Shown: piece after piece, positions 29,899 to 38,725 of the stretch
How the letters are laid out: every line of letters starts with the position of its first letter
Position numbering within the stretch: the first letter of the stretch is position 1
Assembly (NCBI RefSeq): GCF_011382985.1
Contig: NZ_CP049933.1
Span: 744,001 to 808,000 of the forward strand
Reading direction: 5' to 3'
Source: Leucobacter coleopterorum
GTDB lineage: Bacteria > Actinomycetota > Actinomycetes > Actinomycetales > Microbacteriaceae
Length of the DNA: 64,000 nucleotides
Translations under genes and position numbers: made by a program
The notes under the pieces: generated by a model
The model's database searches: none
The model's input: only the letters and a program-made list of their open reading frames with translations
Told to the model about the DNA's origin: nothing

Positions 29899-32597
29899 TT
29901 ATGGCTTCGAACACGCGAGCGTCAGCCTGATCTCTTGGCTGAACGGGACCTCCGAGCCACTCGCTGGATCGACCGAGACCACCTTGTGCTTGCGCTTATC
30001 GGCCTTCCCGCCAGCCTCGCAGGAGAAGGTCACTGAAGAGAACCCTGCCCCGCTGAGTGCGGCCTCCGCACTGCTTCCGGTCTCGCCAACGAGGCCATCA
30101 GGTATCACTGAAGCCTGGCCATTGCTTATAAAGAGGGTGATGCTTGATCCGATAGCGACGGTGGCGCCAGCCGCGGGTTCGGAGTTTGCTACTTGACCCT
30201 GCGGCACCGAGGAATTGACCTCTCCGCCGTTCACGGGAGTAAAACCAACGTGCGTGAGCATGGCGGCGGCCTCGTCGTAGCTCTTGCCCCGCAGATCCGG
30301 GATCTGGGCAGTGTTCTGGCGCACGGATGCGCTTGACGGTTCAGGGAACGGGTCTCCGCCGTACTTGGCATCAGCGACGTTCATGGTGGCTGGCCAGATG
30401 CGCTGGTCGGCCTCCATCAGCAGGCCCCCTGAAGGACTTAAGAACCCCTTCGTGGAGACACGATTCCAAGTACCATCGGCGCCCTGAGTTGGGCCCACGT
30501 TACCAACCCAGGTTGCCGTAGCAGCTCTTGTGCTCGCACCAACGGTCCAGTTATCGACCACATCGTCGGTGGTGCCAGTCTTAGCAAGATGCGGGATACC
30601 GAGCGAGGACCTTGCATGATCGGCGAGACCATTGGTCACTGTGTATTGGAGCGCATAGGCCACACCCGCAGCAACCTCGGGGCTAATCGCCTCCTTGCAC
30701 TTTCCCTTGGTGAACTCAACCGGTTTGTCGTGAGCGTCAAGAACCTCATCGATGGGGGAAGGCTCACAGACGACACCATCGGCAGCAAACGCGCCGAAGG
30801 CCGAGGCCATCGTGAGTGGCGCGATCTCGTCGACGCCACCGTACACGTTCGAGGCCGCAAGCGTAAGTTCGCGGGCGCCTCCGTTGAGTGTGCGGTTGAT
30901 ATTCTTGCCGACCTGGTCTTGAGTGGTTCGTCCTTGATCGACGTCTTCCTGCGTCCAAGTTGGCTGATCGGACGCGCGATGGACACCAAGCTTTTGAGCC
31001 AGACCGATGGTGTCACAGATGTCCAACTTCTGCTGCATGGAAACGAGCCCGCCGTTGATGGAATTGGCGATCGCCGTAAGAACGGTTTGGTTGCCTCTGA
31101 TGCCTTCATTGTCGTTGGTGAAGGCGAAGGACGCACCCCCGTAGACCTCACCAGGGAAACAGGAGGCCCTCAACGAGTTTTCTTGCACCGTGCGACTGTT
31201 GACGTTTACGATGTCACGCACGGAGTATCCGTTGCGGAACCACTCCGCGAGAGTAAACGGCTTGAAGGTCGAGCCGACCTGGAAGCCGCTTGAGCCGCCA
31301 TCTTCGTAGTCGGTGTTGTAGTTAACCATCGTGAACCCAGGATGGGCCTTCAAGAACTCGTCGGCGTTGTTGTAGGGCCGATTCTGCGTCATGACGAGTA
31401 CACGACCCGTGCTTGGCTCGATACTTGAGGTCGCAGAACCCACGTTGATGCCCTCCATGAGCTCGGGAACATTCTCTCGGGTCGCCGTACGCGCGGCATC
31501 CTGCATCTCAAGGTCGATTGTGGTGTAGATCTTGTAGCCACCGCGGCTGAAGTTGAAGGCCCGCTCTGCCGCGGACTTTCCAAATTTCTCATCATTCTTG
31601 ATGGTGTTGAGTACGTACTCGCAAAACGCGCCAACACCGCGACGCTGCTCAGCCACGAAGCATCCCGGCTCACGCGGGGTAATATTCGGCTCGATCGGGG
31701 TTGCGACGGCATTGTCAAACTGCGCCTGCGTAATCTTGCCGTGCTTCAGCATGCTCGCCAGAATCTTGTTGTCGCGGCGTTCTTTGTTCGCAGCCCTATA
31801 CTTGGGAATATCGATCTGCAGGCGGCTCGGGTTGTTGACCGTTGCGACTAGGCTGGCTGCCTCTGCCAGCGTCAGATCTTTGGCTGATTTACCGAAGAAG
31901 TAATTTGCCGCCGACTCGATGCCGTACACCTTGCGCCCGAATAGGGCGATGTTGAGATAGCCGAGCAGAATTTCGTCTTTGGAATACTTCTTCTCAATGC
32001 TAATCGCGAGGCGCATCTCCTTGAGCTTGCGCTCGGGAGTATCGGCAGTAGCCTCTTCGTAGGCGGCGTCGCTTTCGTTCTCGTCGGGAATGGCGAGGGC
32101 ATTTTGAATGAGCACGTTTCGCACGTACTGCATCGTGATCGTTGAGGCACCCGAGCGTCCGGTTTTCGACACGTTCTGCAGAGCGGCGCGGGCAGAGGCG
32201 AGCAGATCAACGCCACCGTGAGAGTAGAAGCGGGGATCTTCTTCAGAGACCACCGCGTCTTTGACGATCTGGGGAATCTCTTCCCATGTCAGGGTCTTGC
32301 GATCCTGGTCGTACACAACCGCGATCTCCTCATAAACATCATCAGCATTCTTTGCAAGGAACGTCGACGCTTCAGCGAGCTGCGAGGGTTGAGGTGATTC
32401 GGGAGTTTTTCGAAGATATCGACCGCCGTTGTCGCCGCCATTCCGCTCAGCGCCACAACCGGTGTGATGGCTGCTGCCACGAGCACACCCGCGACCACAC
32501 TCATGGCTATGGCACCGAAAGCCCCACCAAGGCCGCCCCCGGCTGAGGGAGGTTTCACTGATTTTGTCTGCGATGACTGAGGAGTCCTTTGGGTCAT
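29899..32597 (-). CDS. Class A penicillin-binding protein with PASTA domains (copy B, apparent frameshift)
   Basis: It has the same architecture as copy A: cytosolic tail, one membrane helix (VAGVLVAAAITPVVALSGMA), glycosyltransferase (EEDPRFYSHGG), transpeptidase (GSTFKP, SIN, KTGTTDD) and two PASTA domains. The frame breaks at the G3 run 32386-32388, just after LPNHLNP; one added base gives 899 residues from the ATG at 32597. That start matches copy A (MTQRT). The two copies are closely similar throughout and share upstream sequence, so they are a duplication. acs lies about 100 bases upstream on the same strand. Confidence 0.92.
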
Positions 32598-32694
32598 GGG
32601 ACATCAGGCTAAGTTAGCTTGCTGACAAAAATGGTGAGTCTGAGTAAACGTTGCGCATCTACTCAGGTTTCTCAACTCAGCCGGAGACCGCGGG

Positions 32695-34683
32695 TTACAG
32701 GCCCTTTTCTGAGCGCACGCGATCCGAAATGATCTGCATAACGGAGGTGTCGGCGAGGGTAGTGACATCGCCGATCTCCCGTCCTTCAGCAGCGTCTTTG
32801 AGTAGACGGCGCATGATCTTGCCAGAACGAGTCTTGGGCAGCTCATTCACCACAAACACCTGTCGCGGTCTCGCGATCGCGCCGATCTGTGTGGCTACGT
32901 GCTTTTTGAGTTCGGCTTCGGCCTCATCCGCAGTAATGATCTGCTGCTGTGATTTGAGGATCACGAACGCAACCACTGCCTGGCCCGTCGTTTCGTCATC
33001 AGCGCCCACAACGGCCGACTCTGCAACCGCTACGTGGTCCACGAGGGCTGACTCGATCTCGGTGGTTGACAGGCGGTGCCCCGAAACATTCATGACGTCA
33101 TCGACGCGGCCCATGAGCCAGATGTCGCCGTCCTCATCGACGCGTGCGCCGTCGCCCGCAAAGTACTGTCCCTCTACCTGTGACCAGTAGGTGTCGACAA
33201 ATCGAGCGGGATCCCCCCAGATGCTGCGCACCATGGACGGCCACGGGCGGCGGATAGTGAGTAGTCCGCCCTGGCCACGATCCACCCGACGGCCCTGGTC
33301 GTCGACGATGCTGACGTCGATGCCGGGCTGGGGTGATTGCGCGCTGCCCGGTTTCAAAGCCGTGAGACCGGGTAGCGGCGAGATCATGATCGCACCGGTT
33401 TCGGTCTGCCACCAGGTGTCAACAATCGGTGCTTTCTCGGCGCCGATGACCTCGTGGTACCAGCGCCAAGCCTCTGGGTTGATCGGCTCACCAACGCTGC
33501 CGAGCACACGAATCGACGAGAGATCGTATTGTTCGGGCACCTGACGCCCGACTTTCATGCAGGCGCGGATCGCCGTGGGAGCTGTGTAGAAGATGGTGAC
33601 GCCGTACTTCTGAACGATGCTCCACCAGCGGCCCCAGTTGGGCGTCTCAGGCGTGCCCTCGTAGATGACCTGGGTGGCCCCATTAGCGAGAGGGCCGTAA
33701 ACGACGTAGCTGTGACCTGTGATCCAGCCGATGTCCGCCGTGCACCAGTACACGTCGGTTTCTGGTTTGAGATCGAAGATGTCACGGTGGGTGGCTGTCA
33801 CCTGGGTGAGGTAACCACCTGAGGTGTGCAGGATCCCCTTTGGCTTCCCGGTGGTGCCGGAGGTGTACAGGATGAACAGCGGGTTTTCTGCCGGGAATCC
33901 TTTGGCCTCGTGTTGGTCGTCGTAAGCCGTGACTTCTTCATGCCACCAGAGATCGCGGCCTTCCTGCATCGAAACATCGTTGCCTGTGCGTTGCACGACG
34001 AGCACGTTTTTGACCGTGCTGCCACCCCCGCGCAGAGCGAGCGCATCGTCGACGGTGGGCTTGAGCGCTGACACCCGGCCCTTGCGGTAGCCGCCGTCGG
34101 CGGTAATGACGAGTTCGGCCTCGGCGTCGTCAATGCGGGCACGCAAGCTGTCTGCGCTGAAACCGCCGAATACCACAGAGTGTGCAGCGCCGAGGCGCGC
34201 GACCGCGAGCATTGAGATGACCGCCTCGGGAATCATCGGCATATAGATAGCGACGCGGTCGCCCGCTTCGACCCCCAGACTCGTGAGCATGTTTGCTGCG
34301 CGCTTTACCTCGTGGGTGAGCTCTGCGTAGGTGATGGTGCGGGTGTCGCCAGGCTCACCCTCGAAGTGGATCGCCACGCGATCCCCGATGCCCTCCGCGA
34401 TGTGACGGTCGAGGCAGTTCGCAGCAACGTTCAACTCTCCGTCGGCAAACCACTTCGCAAACGGAGGGTTTGACCAGTCAAGGATCTCAGTAAAGGGCTT
34501 CGTCCAGCGCAACTCGTTCGCGCGTTTGGCCCAGTAGGCTTCAGGATCCTCCGCCGCCCGCCAGTATACCGAGGGGTCACTTACGTTGGCCTGCGCACGA
34601 AATTCCGCTGACGGCGGGAAGGTGTTCTGCGCTTCATCCTGGCCTAGAGGATGGCTTTCAATGGTGCCGTGATGCTCAGTCAT
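32695..34683 (-). CDS. acs: Acetyl-CoA synthetase, AMP-forming
   Basis: This activates acetate through acetyl-AMP. It has 662 residues, the normal length. Core motifs seen are the P-loop YTSGTTGKPKG, the DVYWCTADIGWITGH segment, DTWWQTETG, and the C-terminal acetylatable lysine in TRSGKIMRR, implying control by lysine acetylation as in other Acs proteins. It complements the low-affinity pta-ackA route. The adjacent upstream region to 34873 is a divergent intergenic spacer before the tad genes. Confidence 0.97.
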   Translation of the reverse strand: MTEHHGTIESHPLGQDEAQNTFPPSAEFRAQANVSDPSVYWRAAEDPEAYWAKRANELRWTKPFTEILDWSNPPFAKWFADGELNVAANCLDRHIAEGIGDRVAIHFEGEPGDTRTITYAELTHEVKRAANMLTSLGVEAGDRVAIYMPMIPEAVISMLAVARLGAAHSVVFGGFSADSLRARIDDAEAELVITADGGYRKGRVSALKPTVDDALALRGGGSTVKNVLVVQRTGNDVSMQEGRDLWWHEEVTAYDDQHEAKGFPAENPLFILYTSGTTGKPKGILHTSGGYLTQVTATHRDIFDLKPETDVYWCTADIGWITGHSYVVYGPLANGATQVIYEGTPETPNWGRWWSIVQKYGVTIFYTAPTAIRACMKVGRQVPEQYDLSSIRVLGSVGEPINPEAWRWYHEVIGAEKAPIVDTWWQTETGAIMISPLPGLTALKPGSAQSPQPGIDVSIVDDQGRRVDRGQGGLLTIRRPWPSMVRSIWGDPARFVDTYWSQVEGQYFAGDGARVDEDGDIWLMGRVDDVMNVSGHRLSTTEIESALVDHVAVAESAVVGADDETTGQAVVAFVILKSQQQIITADEAEAELKKHVATQIGAIARPRQVFVVNELPKTRSGKIMRRLLKDAAEGREIGDVTTLADTSVMQIISDRVRSEKGL

Positions 34684-34885
34684 GGACGTCGTTATCCGTT
34701 CAGTCGACCTTGTAAGGAATTGGGCCGCGATACTGCGGGACCAGCGCGGCTGGGCCGCAATTCCCAGCGTATATCTTTGCTTTGAACTTCGCTCACAACC
34801 CCCTACTTTCGGAGGGGGCTGCCCATAATATCCACAGTTTCGTCAGGGGGCACCGCAGCCGCGAGCACTCTGTTTGTCTTGTGGT
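34684..34885. other. Divergent intergenic region acs / tadA
   Basis: Contains a dyad around GGAATTG (34715) and CAATTCC (34759) with GC-rich arms, and a small CCCCCT/AGGGGG hairpin at 34799-34818. No clear promoter can be named for either direction. Confidence 0.3.
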
Positions 34886-35944
34886 GTGAGCGCACAATTT
34901 GATCTGAGATCGTCACCTGTGGGTCCTGCAAAAGAACTTGTTGCTGTCAAATCTCTGGACCATCAACCTCAACGTGTCCCCGCCCGAAGTGACCGCTTGA
35001 ACTCTGCTGCTCGACGAGCGTTGGGAGGGTTGCTGTCGTTGCTAGATGACCCAGAACTGCGCGACCTGTTGGTGCAGGTGCGTGAGGGGATCGGAGAGCT
35101 CTGGGTGGATCGTGGTGGGCAACTGCAGGAAGTGACGAAATGGAAAGCGACGCCCGAAGCCGTGTACGGCTTTGCGAGGGACCTGATCGCGGCGGGTGGT
35201 AGGCATCTTGATGAACTGCACCCCTGTGCAAACGTGCAACTCGGTGATGGGATTCGAGTGCACGCGGTACTCCCACCAATCGCGGTGTCGGGGGCAGCTG
35301 TATCTATTCGCGTACCCCGGATGACGGTGCCCGACTTCGGCGAACTTGTTGACGGTGGACTGTGCGGAGCCGCAACGGCCGACCGCCTTCGGCGCGAGGT
35401 GAAATTGCGGCAGAACTTGCTCATAACGGGTGGTACGGGAAGTGGAAAGACGACCCTGCTCGCGGCTCTCATGGATCTTGTTGGCAAAGAGGAGCGCGTC
35501 GTGACGATTGAAGATGTTGCAGAGTTGCGACTGAAGCACCCACATATCGTTGCTCTCGAAGCCAGGCAAGCGAATATTGAGGGTTCTGGTGAGATTACGG
35601 TTGATCGCCTCTTGCGAGAAGCTCTGAGAATGCGGCCTGATCGAATCGTTTTGGGGGAGTGTCGCGGTGCAGAAATTGCGACGCTGCTCGCCGCGTTGAA
35701 CACCGGACACGACGGTGGCGCGGGCACCCTTCATGCGAGTCGACTCTCTGACGTGCCAGCCAGACTGGAAGCCCTTGGGGCCCTGGCCGGGATGGAAGAG
35801 CGAGCACTTGGACGCCAGGTGGTTTCTGCACTGCACACAATCGTGCATGTCGAGAGAAGCGCCGCTGGGCACCGGATCGCTGCCCTCGGGAAACTCCTCA
35901 TGTCTCCGCAAGGCACACTCACAATAGAGAGAACTGCGCTGTGA
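34886..35944 (+). CDS. tadA: Tad/CpaF-type secretion ATPase
   Basis: This hexameric ATPase powers assembly of Flp pili or pilus-like fibres. It has about 352 residues, with an N-terminal domain to about residue 160 and the RecA-like domain with Walker A GGTGSGKTTLL, an Asp box (TIEDVAEL), Walker B MRPDRIVLGECRG and the His box GHDGGAGTLHA. The start is uncertain: GTG 34886 is given, TTG 34874 is also in frame, and neither has a clear ribosome site. It overlaps the next gene (GTGA). In actinobacteria this block commonly sits close to topA, as here. Confidence 0.92.
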   Translation: MSAQFDLRSSPVGPAKELVAVKSLDHQPQRVPARSDRLNSAARRALGGLLSLLDDPELRDLLVQVREGIGELWVDRGGQLQEVTKWKATPEAVYGFARDLIAAGGRHLDELHPCANVQLGDGIRVHAVLPPIAVSGAAVSIRVPRMTVPDFGELVDGGLCGAATADRLRREVKLRQNLLITGGTGSGKTTLLAALMDLVGKEERVVTIEDVAELRLKHPHIVALEARQANIEGSGEITVDRLLREALRMRPDRIVLGECRGAEIATLLAALNTGHDGGAGTLHASRLSDVPARLEALGALAGMEERALGRQVVSALHTIVHVERSAAGHRIAALGKLLMSPQGTLTIERTAL

Positions 35945-36899
35945 AGTGGTGGCGTTCAGTATCCGGCAGAAATGTGTCTGACCCGGGAACGATTGCGGCG
36001 CGCTGTGCTTCAATGCTGCGGGGTGGGGTAATGCCCCAGCGTGTCTTTGGTCTTATTGCGAAGGACGCCCCCATGTCGGCGATCGAACACCAGATTCACC
36101 GACTTATTGAAGCGGGCGAGTTGCCGGGCGTCGCAATCATGGCCTGCGCAATGGAGTGGCAGACTGCCTATCGCGGACGTACAAACGACACGATTGAGTG
36201 GAGACTTCTTGCTGCAGCCTGGCAGCTCGCCGAAGAGACCGGAGCACCGCTTGCGGATGCGCTTGAGCGTATCTCGATGGCGTTACTTTCCCTGCGCCGA
36301 TTGCAGGAGCGCAGAGACATACTGATAGCCGGACCGAAGGCAACCACCCGAATGGTGGTGACCCTTCCTCCTTTGGTTCTCGCAATGGGGTGGTTATTGG
36401 GGTTCGATCCATCGCCGGTGCTCCTCAGCTGGGCGGGAGCCACTATGGTCTCTGTGGGGCTTTTGCTGCTTGGCGCGGGGGTGTTCTGGGCTCAGCGGCT
36501 CACACAGCGTGTCCAAACGCAAGACCGTGTTGCTGGAGTTGAACTCGAACTTGTATGGATCGCGTTGAGAGGCGGAGGATCCCCGAGGACGCCGTGCGTC
36601 GGGTAGTTGATTGCATCGATCAAACTGGAAATGACTGGGTCGCCTTTGAGCGTTTTTGTGGGGATGGGAGTCTTTCCGAGGTCATGCGGCGCGCTACTTC
36701 TGTAGGCATCCCACTTGGGCCGTTGCTGCTGTCTGAATCGGCTGCTCTGCGAGCGAGCAGCCACACTGAGCTTGAAGCCGCGGCCGAACGTCTCGGTGTA
36801 GGCATACTCGTTCCCCTGGGCATCTGCATACTGCCCTCTTTCATCGTGATGGGGGTGCTTCCCGTCGTGATCAGCATGGTGGGAAATCGGCCGTTTTAA
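35941..36899 (+). CDS. Tad type II/IV secretion F-domain membrane protein, TadB/TadC-like (apparent frameshift)
   Basis: The inner-membrane platform of the Tad machine. Two T2SF-type regions are visible: residues about 40-125 (EWRLLAAAWQLAEETGAPLA) and about 205-285, with membrane helix pairs after each (VVTLPPLVLAMGW, LLSWAGATMVSVGLLLLG, and LVPLGICILPSFIVMGVLP). The frame breaks at the C4 run 36581-36584; one added C gives 319 residues. Separate TadB and TadC genes are usual, so this single gene may do both jobs. The GTG start overlaps the tadA stop. Confidence 0.85.
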
Positions 36900-37046
36900 G
36901 TCGACCACTTTCGCTAACACCCCGGTTGTGTCTGTTGTTTCTCAGATCCTTTCCACAAACAGCACCAATTCCACATCTGCCATGTGCATCCAAGGCAGCA
37001 TTGAGTCACCGGTGGATGCCGGGTCGTGTTAACGAAAGGAGTTCCC

Positions 37047-37361
37047 ATGGGTAGCAAACTCGAGCTTGTCCGAAACGAACATCAGTTGCAGGCTGCTGAG
37101 AAGCCAATACATAACCCTGTCGAGCGCAGTGGTCCATCACAAAAAGATGAAGCGACTTGGCTGGACACAAAGGCACGCAGGGCTGTCGGTGTCGTCAGGC
37201 GTGTGCTGCGAGACGAAGAAGGTGCTGTTACTGCAGAGTATGCGATTGTGATCGTTGCGGCCGTTGCATTTGCTGGAATTTTGGTTGCCATCATGCGCTC
37301 AGACACAATTCGCACGATGCTCGTTGGGCTTATTGAAAATGCGCTGGGCACAGGTGGCTGA
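37047..37361 (+). CDS. Flp-pilin-like DUF4244 protein
   Basis: This 104-residue protein has a hydrophilic N-terminal half and a pilin-like segment EGAVTAEYAIVIVAAVAFAG with the Glu typical of Flp pilins and a single helix. AAAGGAG lies 7 bases before the ATG at 37047, which is preferred over a GTG at 37026. The leader before the helix is unusually long (about 60 residues) for a class III pilin, as is common for DUF4244. It is the probable fibre subunit of the Tad system. Confidence 0.85.
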   Translation: MGSKLELVRNEHQLQAAEKPIHNPVERSGPSQKDEATWLDTKARRAVGVVRRVLRDEEGAVTAEYAIVIVAAVAFAGILVAIMRSDTIRTMLVGLIENALGTGG

Positions 37362-37713
37362 GCACAATCGACGAGGGCAGTCGACGCTGTGTGCAGACGA
37401 ACAAGGAACTGTGACTGCTGAGTTCGCGCTTGTTCTTCCCGCTGTGGTGATCGTGCTGGGTTTGGTGATCGGAGGGATACTGCTCGCGACTCACAGAATC
37501 ACTCTGGTGTCTCTCGCGGGAGAGATATCCAGGGCCGAGGCGCGCGGAGACAGCAACGCGGCCGCGGCGGTTCTCGCGCGCGTTGGCAACGAAACCACTA
37601 TTCGGAGATCGACGGAGGGAGCGTTGTACTGTGTCGCACTCCGCTCACGCCCGGCATCTGGGCTTCTCTCTCAGGTCTTCATTACAGCAAAATCCTGTGC
37701 TGCCGTAAGTTAG
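37354..37713 (+). CDS. TadE-like pseudopilin
   Basis: This 119-residue protein contains GTVTAEFALVLPAVVIVLG, the signature helix of TadE-type minor pilins with Thr-Ala-Glu-Phe, followed by a small periplasmic or extracellular domain. GTG 37354 overlaps the end of the pilin gene; an ATG at 37339 is an alternative. Two conserved Cys occur in the C-terminal half (YCVAL, KSCAA). Confidence 0.85.
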   Translation: MAEHNRRGQSTLCADEQGTVTAEFALVLPAVVIVLGLVIGGILLATHRITLVSLAGEISRAEARGDSNAAAAVLARVGNETTIRRSTEGALYCVALRSRPASGLLSQVFITAKSCAAVS

Positions 37714-37754
37714 CTCGATTGAGTTAGGAAATCGCAAATGATTGAAACAAACAG

Positions 37755-38549
37755 ATGAGCGTCCCCATCATGGTGGCGTGTTCTGCTGCAGCGCTTTGCC
37801 TGGGGCTGCCGGTGCTCGTTGCTTCCGGCAGCCTCGAAGCTAAACATCGCGCTGCCAACGCTGCTGATGCAGCCGCGCTCGCCGCAGCCGATGCCATGAC
37901 CGGATGGATCGAGGTGGGCTCCACGCCCTGCGACCTGGCCGAGCAAGTGGCTGCTGCTTCAAATGCAAAAGTGTTGGAGTGCTCTGCCGACCCTGCCGAA
38001 GTAGGCATGAAAGTTACTGTGCGAACTGAGCCTCCAATTGTTGCTGAGGCGAAAGCCTATGCCGCGGCTGAGCGAAGTGCCTGGACTGACATGAGTCCAG
38101 TGGGCGAAAACGGGTGGGCCTGGCCATCGAACGTGCGCGGTATTTCACAAGGGTTTCATGACGGGCTGGCTATTGATCTCGCGGTGAGCGGAAGTGGGAC
38201 GCTTTATGCCCCGTTTGGCGGCGTAGTCGTTCGCGCGGGACCCGATGGTGGCGGAATACCAGAGGCGTGTGAAACGCATCCGAACTGGTGGCGGGGGCAA
38301 AACTACACCGTGTTGATTCGGCACGAGTACCAAGGTGAGGTCGTCTATAGCTCACACAATCATCTCGTACCGAGTTCTCTTGAGCAGTGGGGCATTTCTC
38401 CGGGGACGAGAGTGAGCGCTGGGCAGCCAGTTGCCGAAGCAGGCATGAGCGGCTGTACGTCTGGGCTGCACACCCACTTCACCCTGAGTAGCAAACCGAT
38501 AAATGCTTTCCCCGATCTGAACCCCTACAAATATCTAGGTCCGCCCTAA
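37755..38549 (+). CDS. TadE/TadG-like pilus protein fused to an M23 (LytM-type) peptidase domain
   Basis: This 264-residue protein starts with a helix (IMVACSAAALCLGLPVLVASG) and the pattern AKHRAANAADAAALAAADA, typical of the last TadE-like gene of actinobacterial tad clusters. From about residue 115 it becomes an M23 peptidase domain: FHDGLAIDLAV supplies the His and Asp zinc ligands, LYAPFGGVVVRAG is the core beta turn, and GLHTHF the HxH motif. The expected function is cutting peptidoglycan cross-links where the pilus passes the wall. The ATG at 37755 lacks a strong ribosome site. The fusion is unusual. Confidence 0.82.
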   Translation: MSVPIMVACSAAALCLGLPVLVASGSLEAKHRAANAADAAALAAADAMTGWIEVGSTPCDLAEQVAAASNAKVLECSADPAEVGMKVTVRTEPPIVAEAKAYAAAERSAWTDMSPVGENGWAWPSNVRGISQGFHDGLAIDLAVSGSGTLYAPFGGVVVRAGPDGGGIPEACETHPNWWRGQNYTVLIRHEYQGEVVYSSHNHLVPSSLEQWGISPGTRVSAGQPVAEAGMSGCTSGLHTHFTLSSKPINAFPDLNPYKYLGPP

Positions 38550-38725
38550 AAACGTCGTCGGCGCGCGGTACCTGAGAACGGAAGGATACCTTTTACATGT
38601 CAGACTGTGTATCGTGACGGTGCGGCCTCAGTTAATGAGCCCACGCCGGGGCTTCGGCCGCGATTATCGCATCGAACGTCCAAAGCGTCGTAGACATTGA
38701 ACCTGTTGAACCCAGAAGGAGTCCC

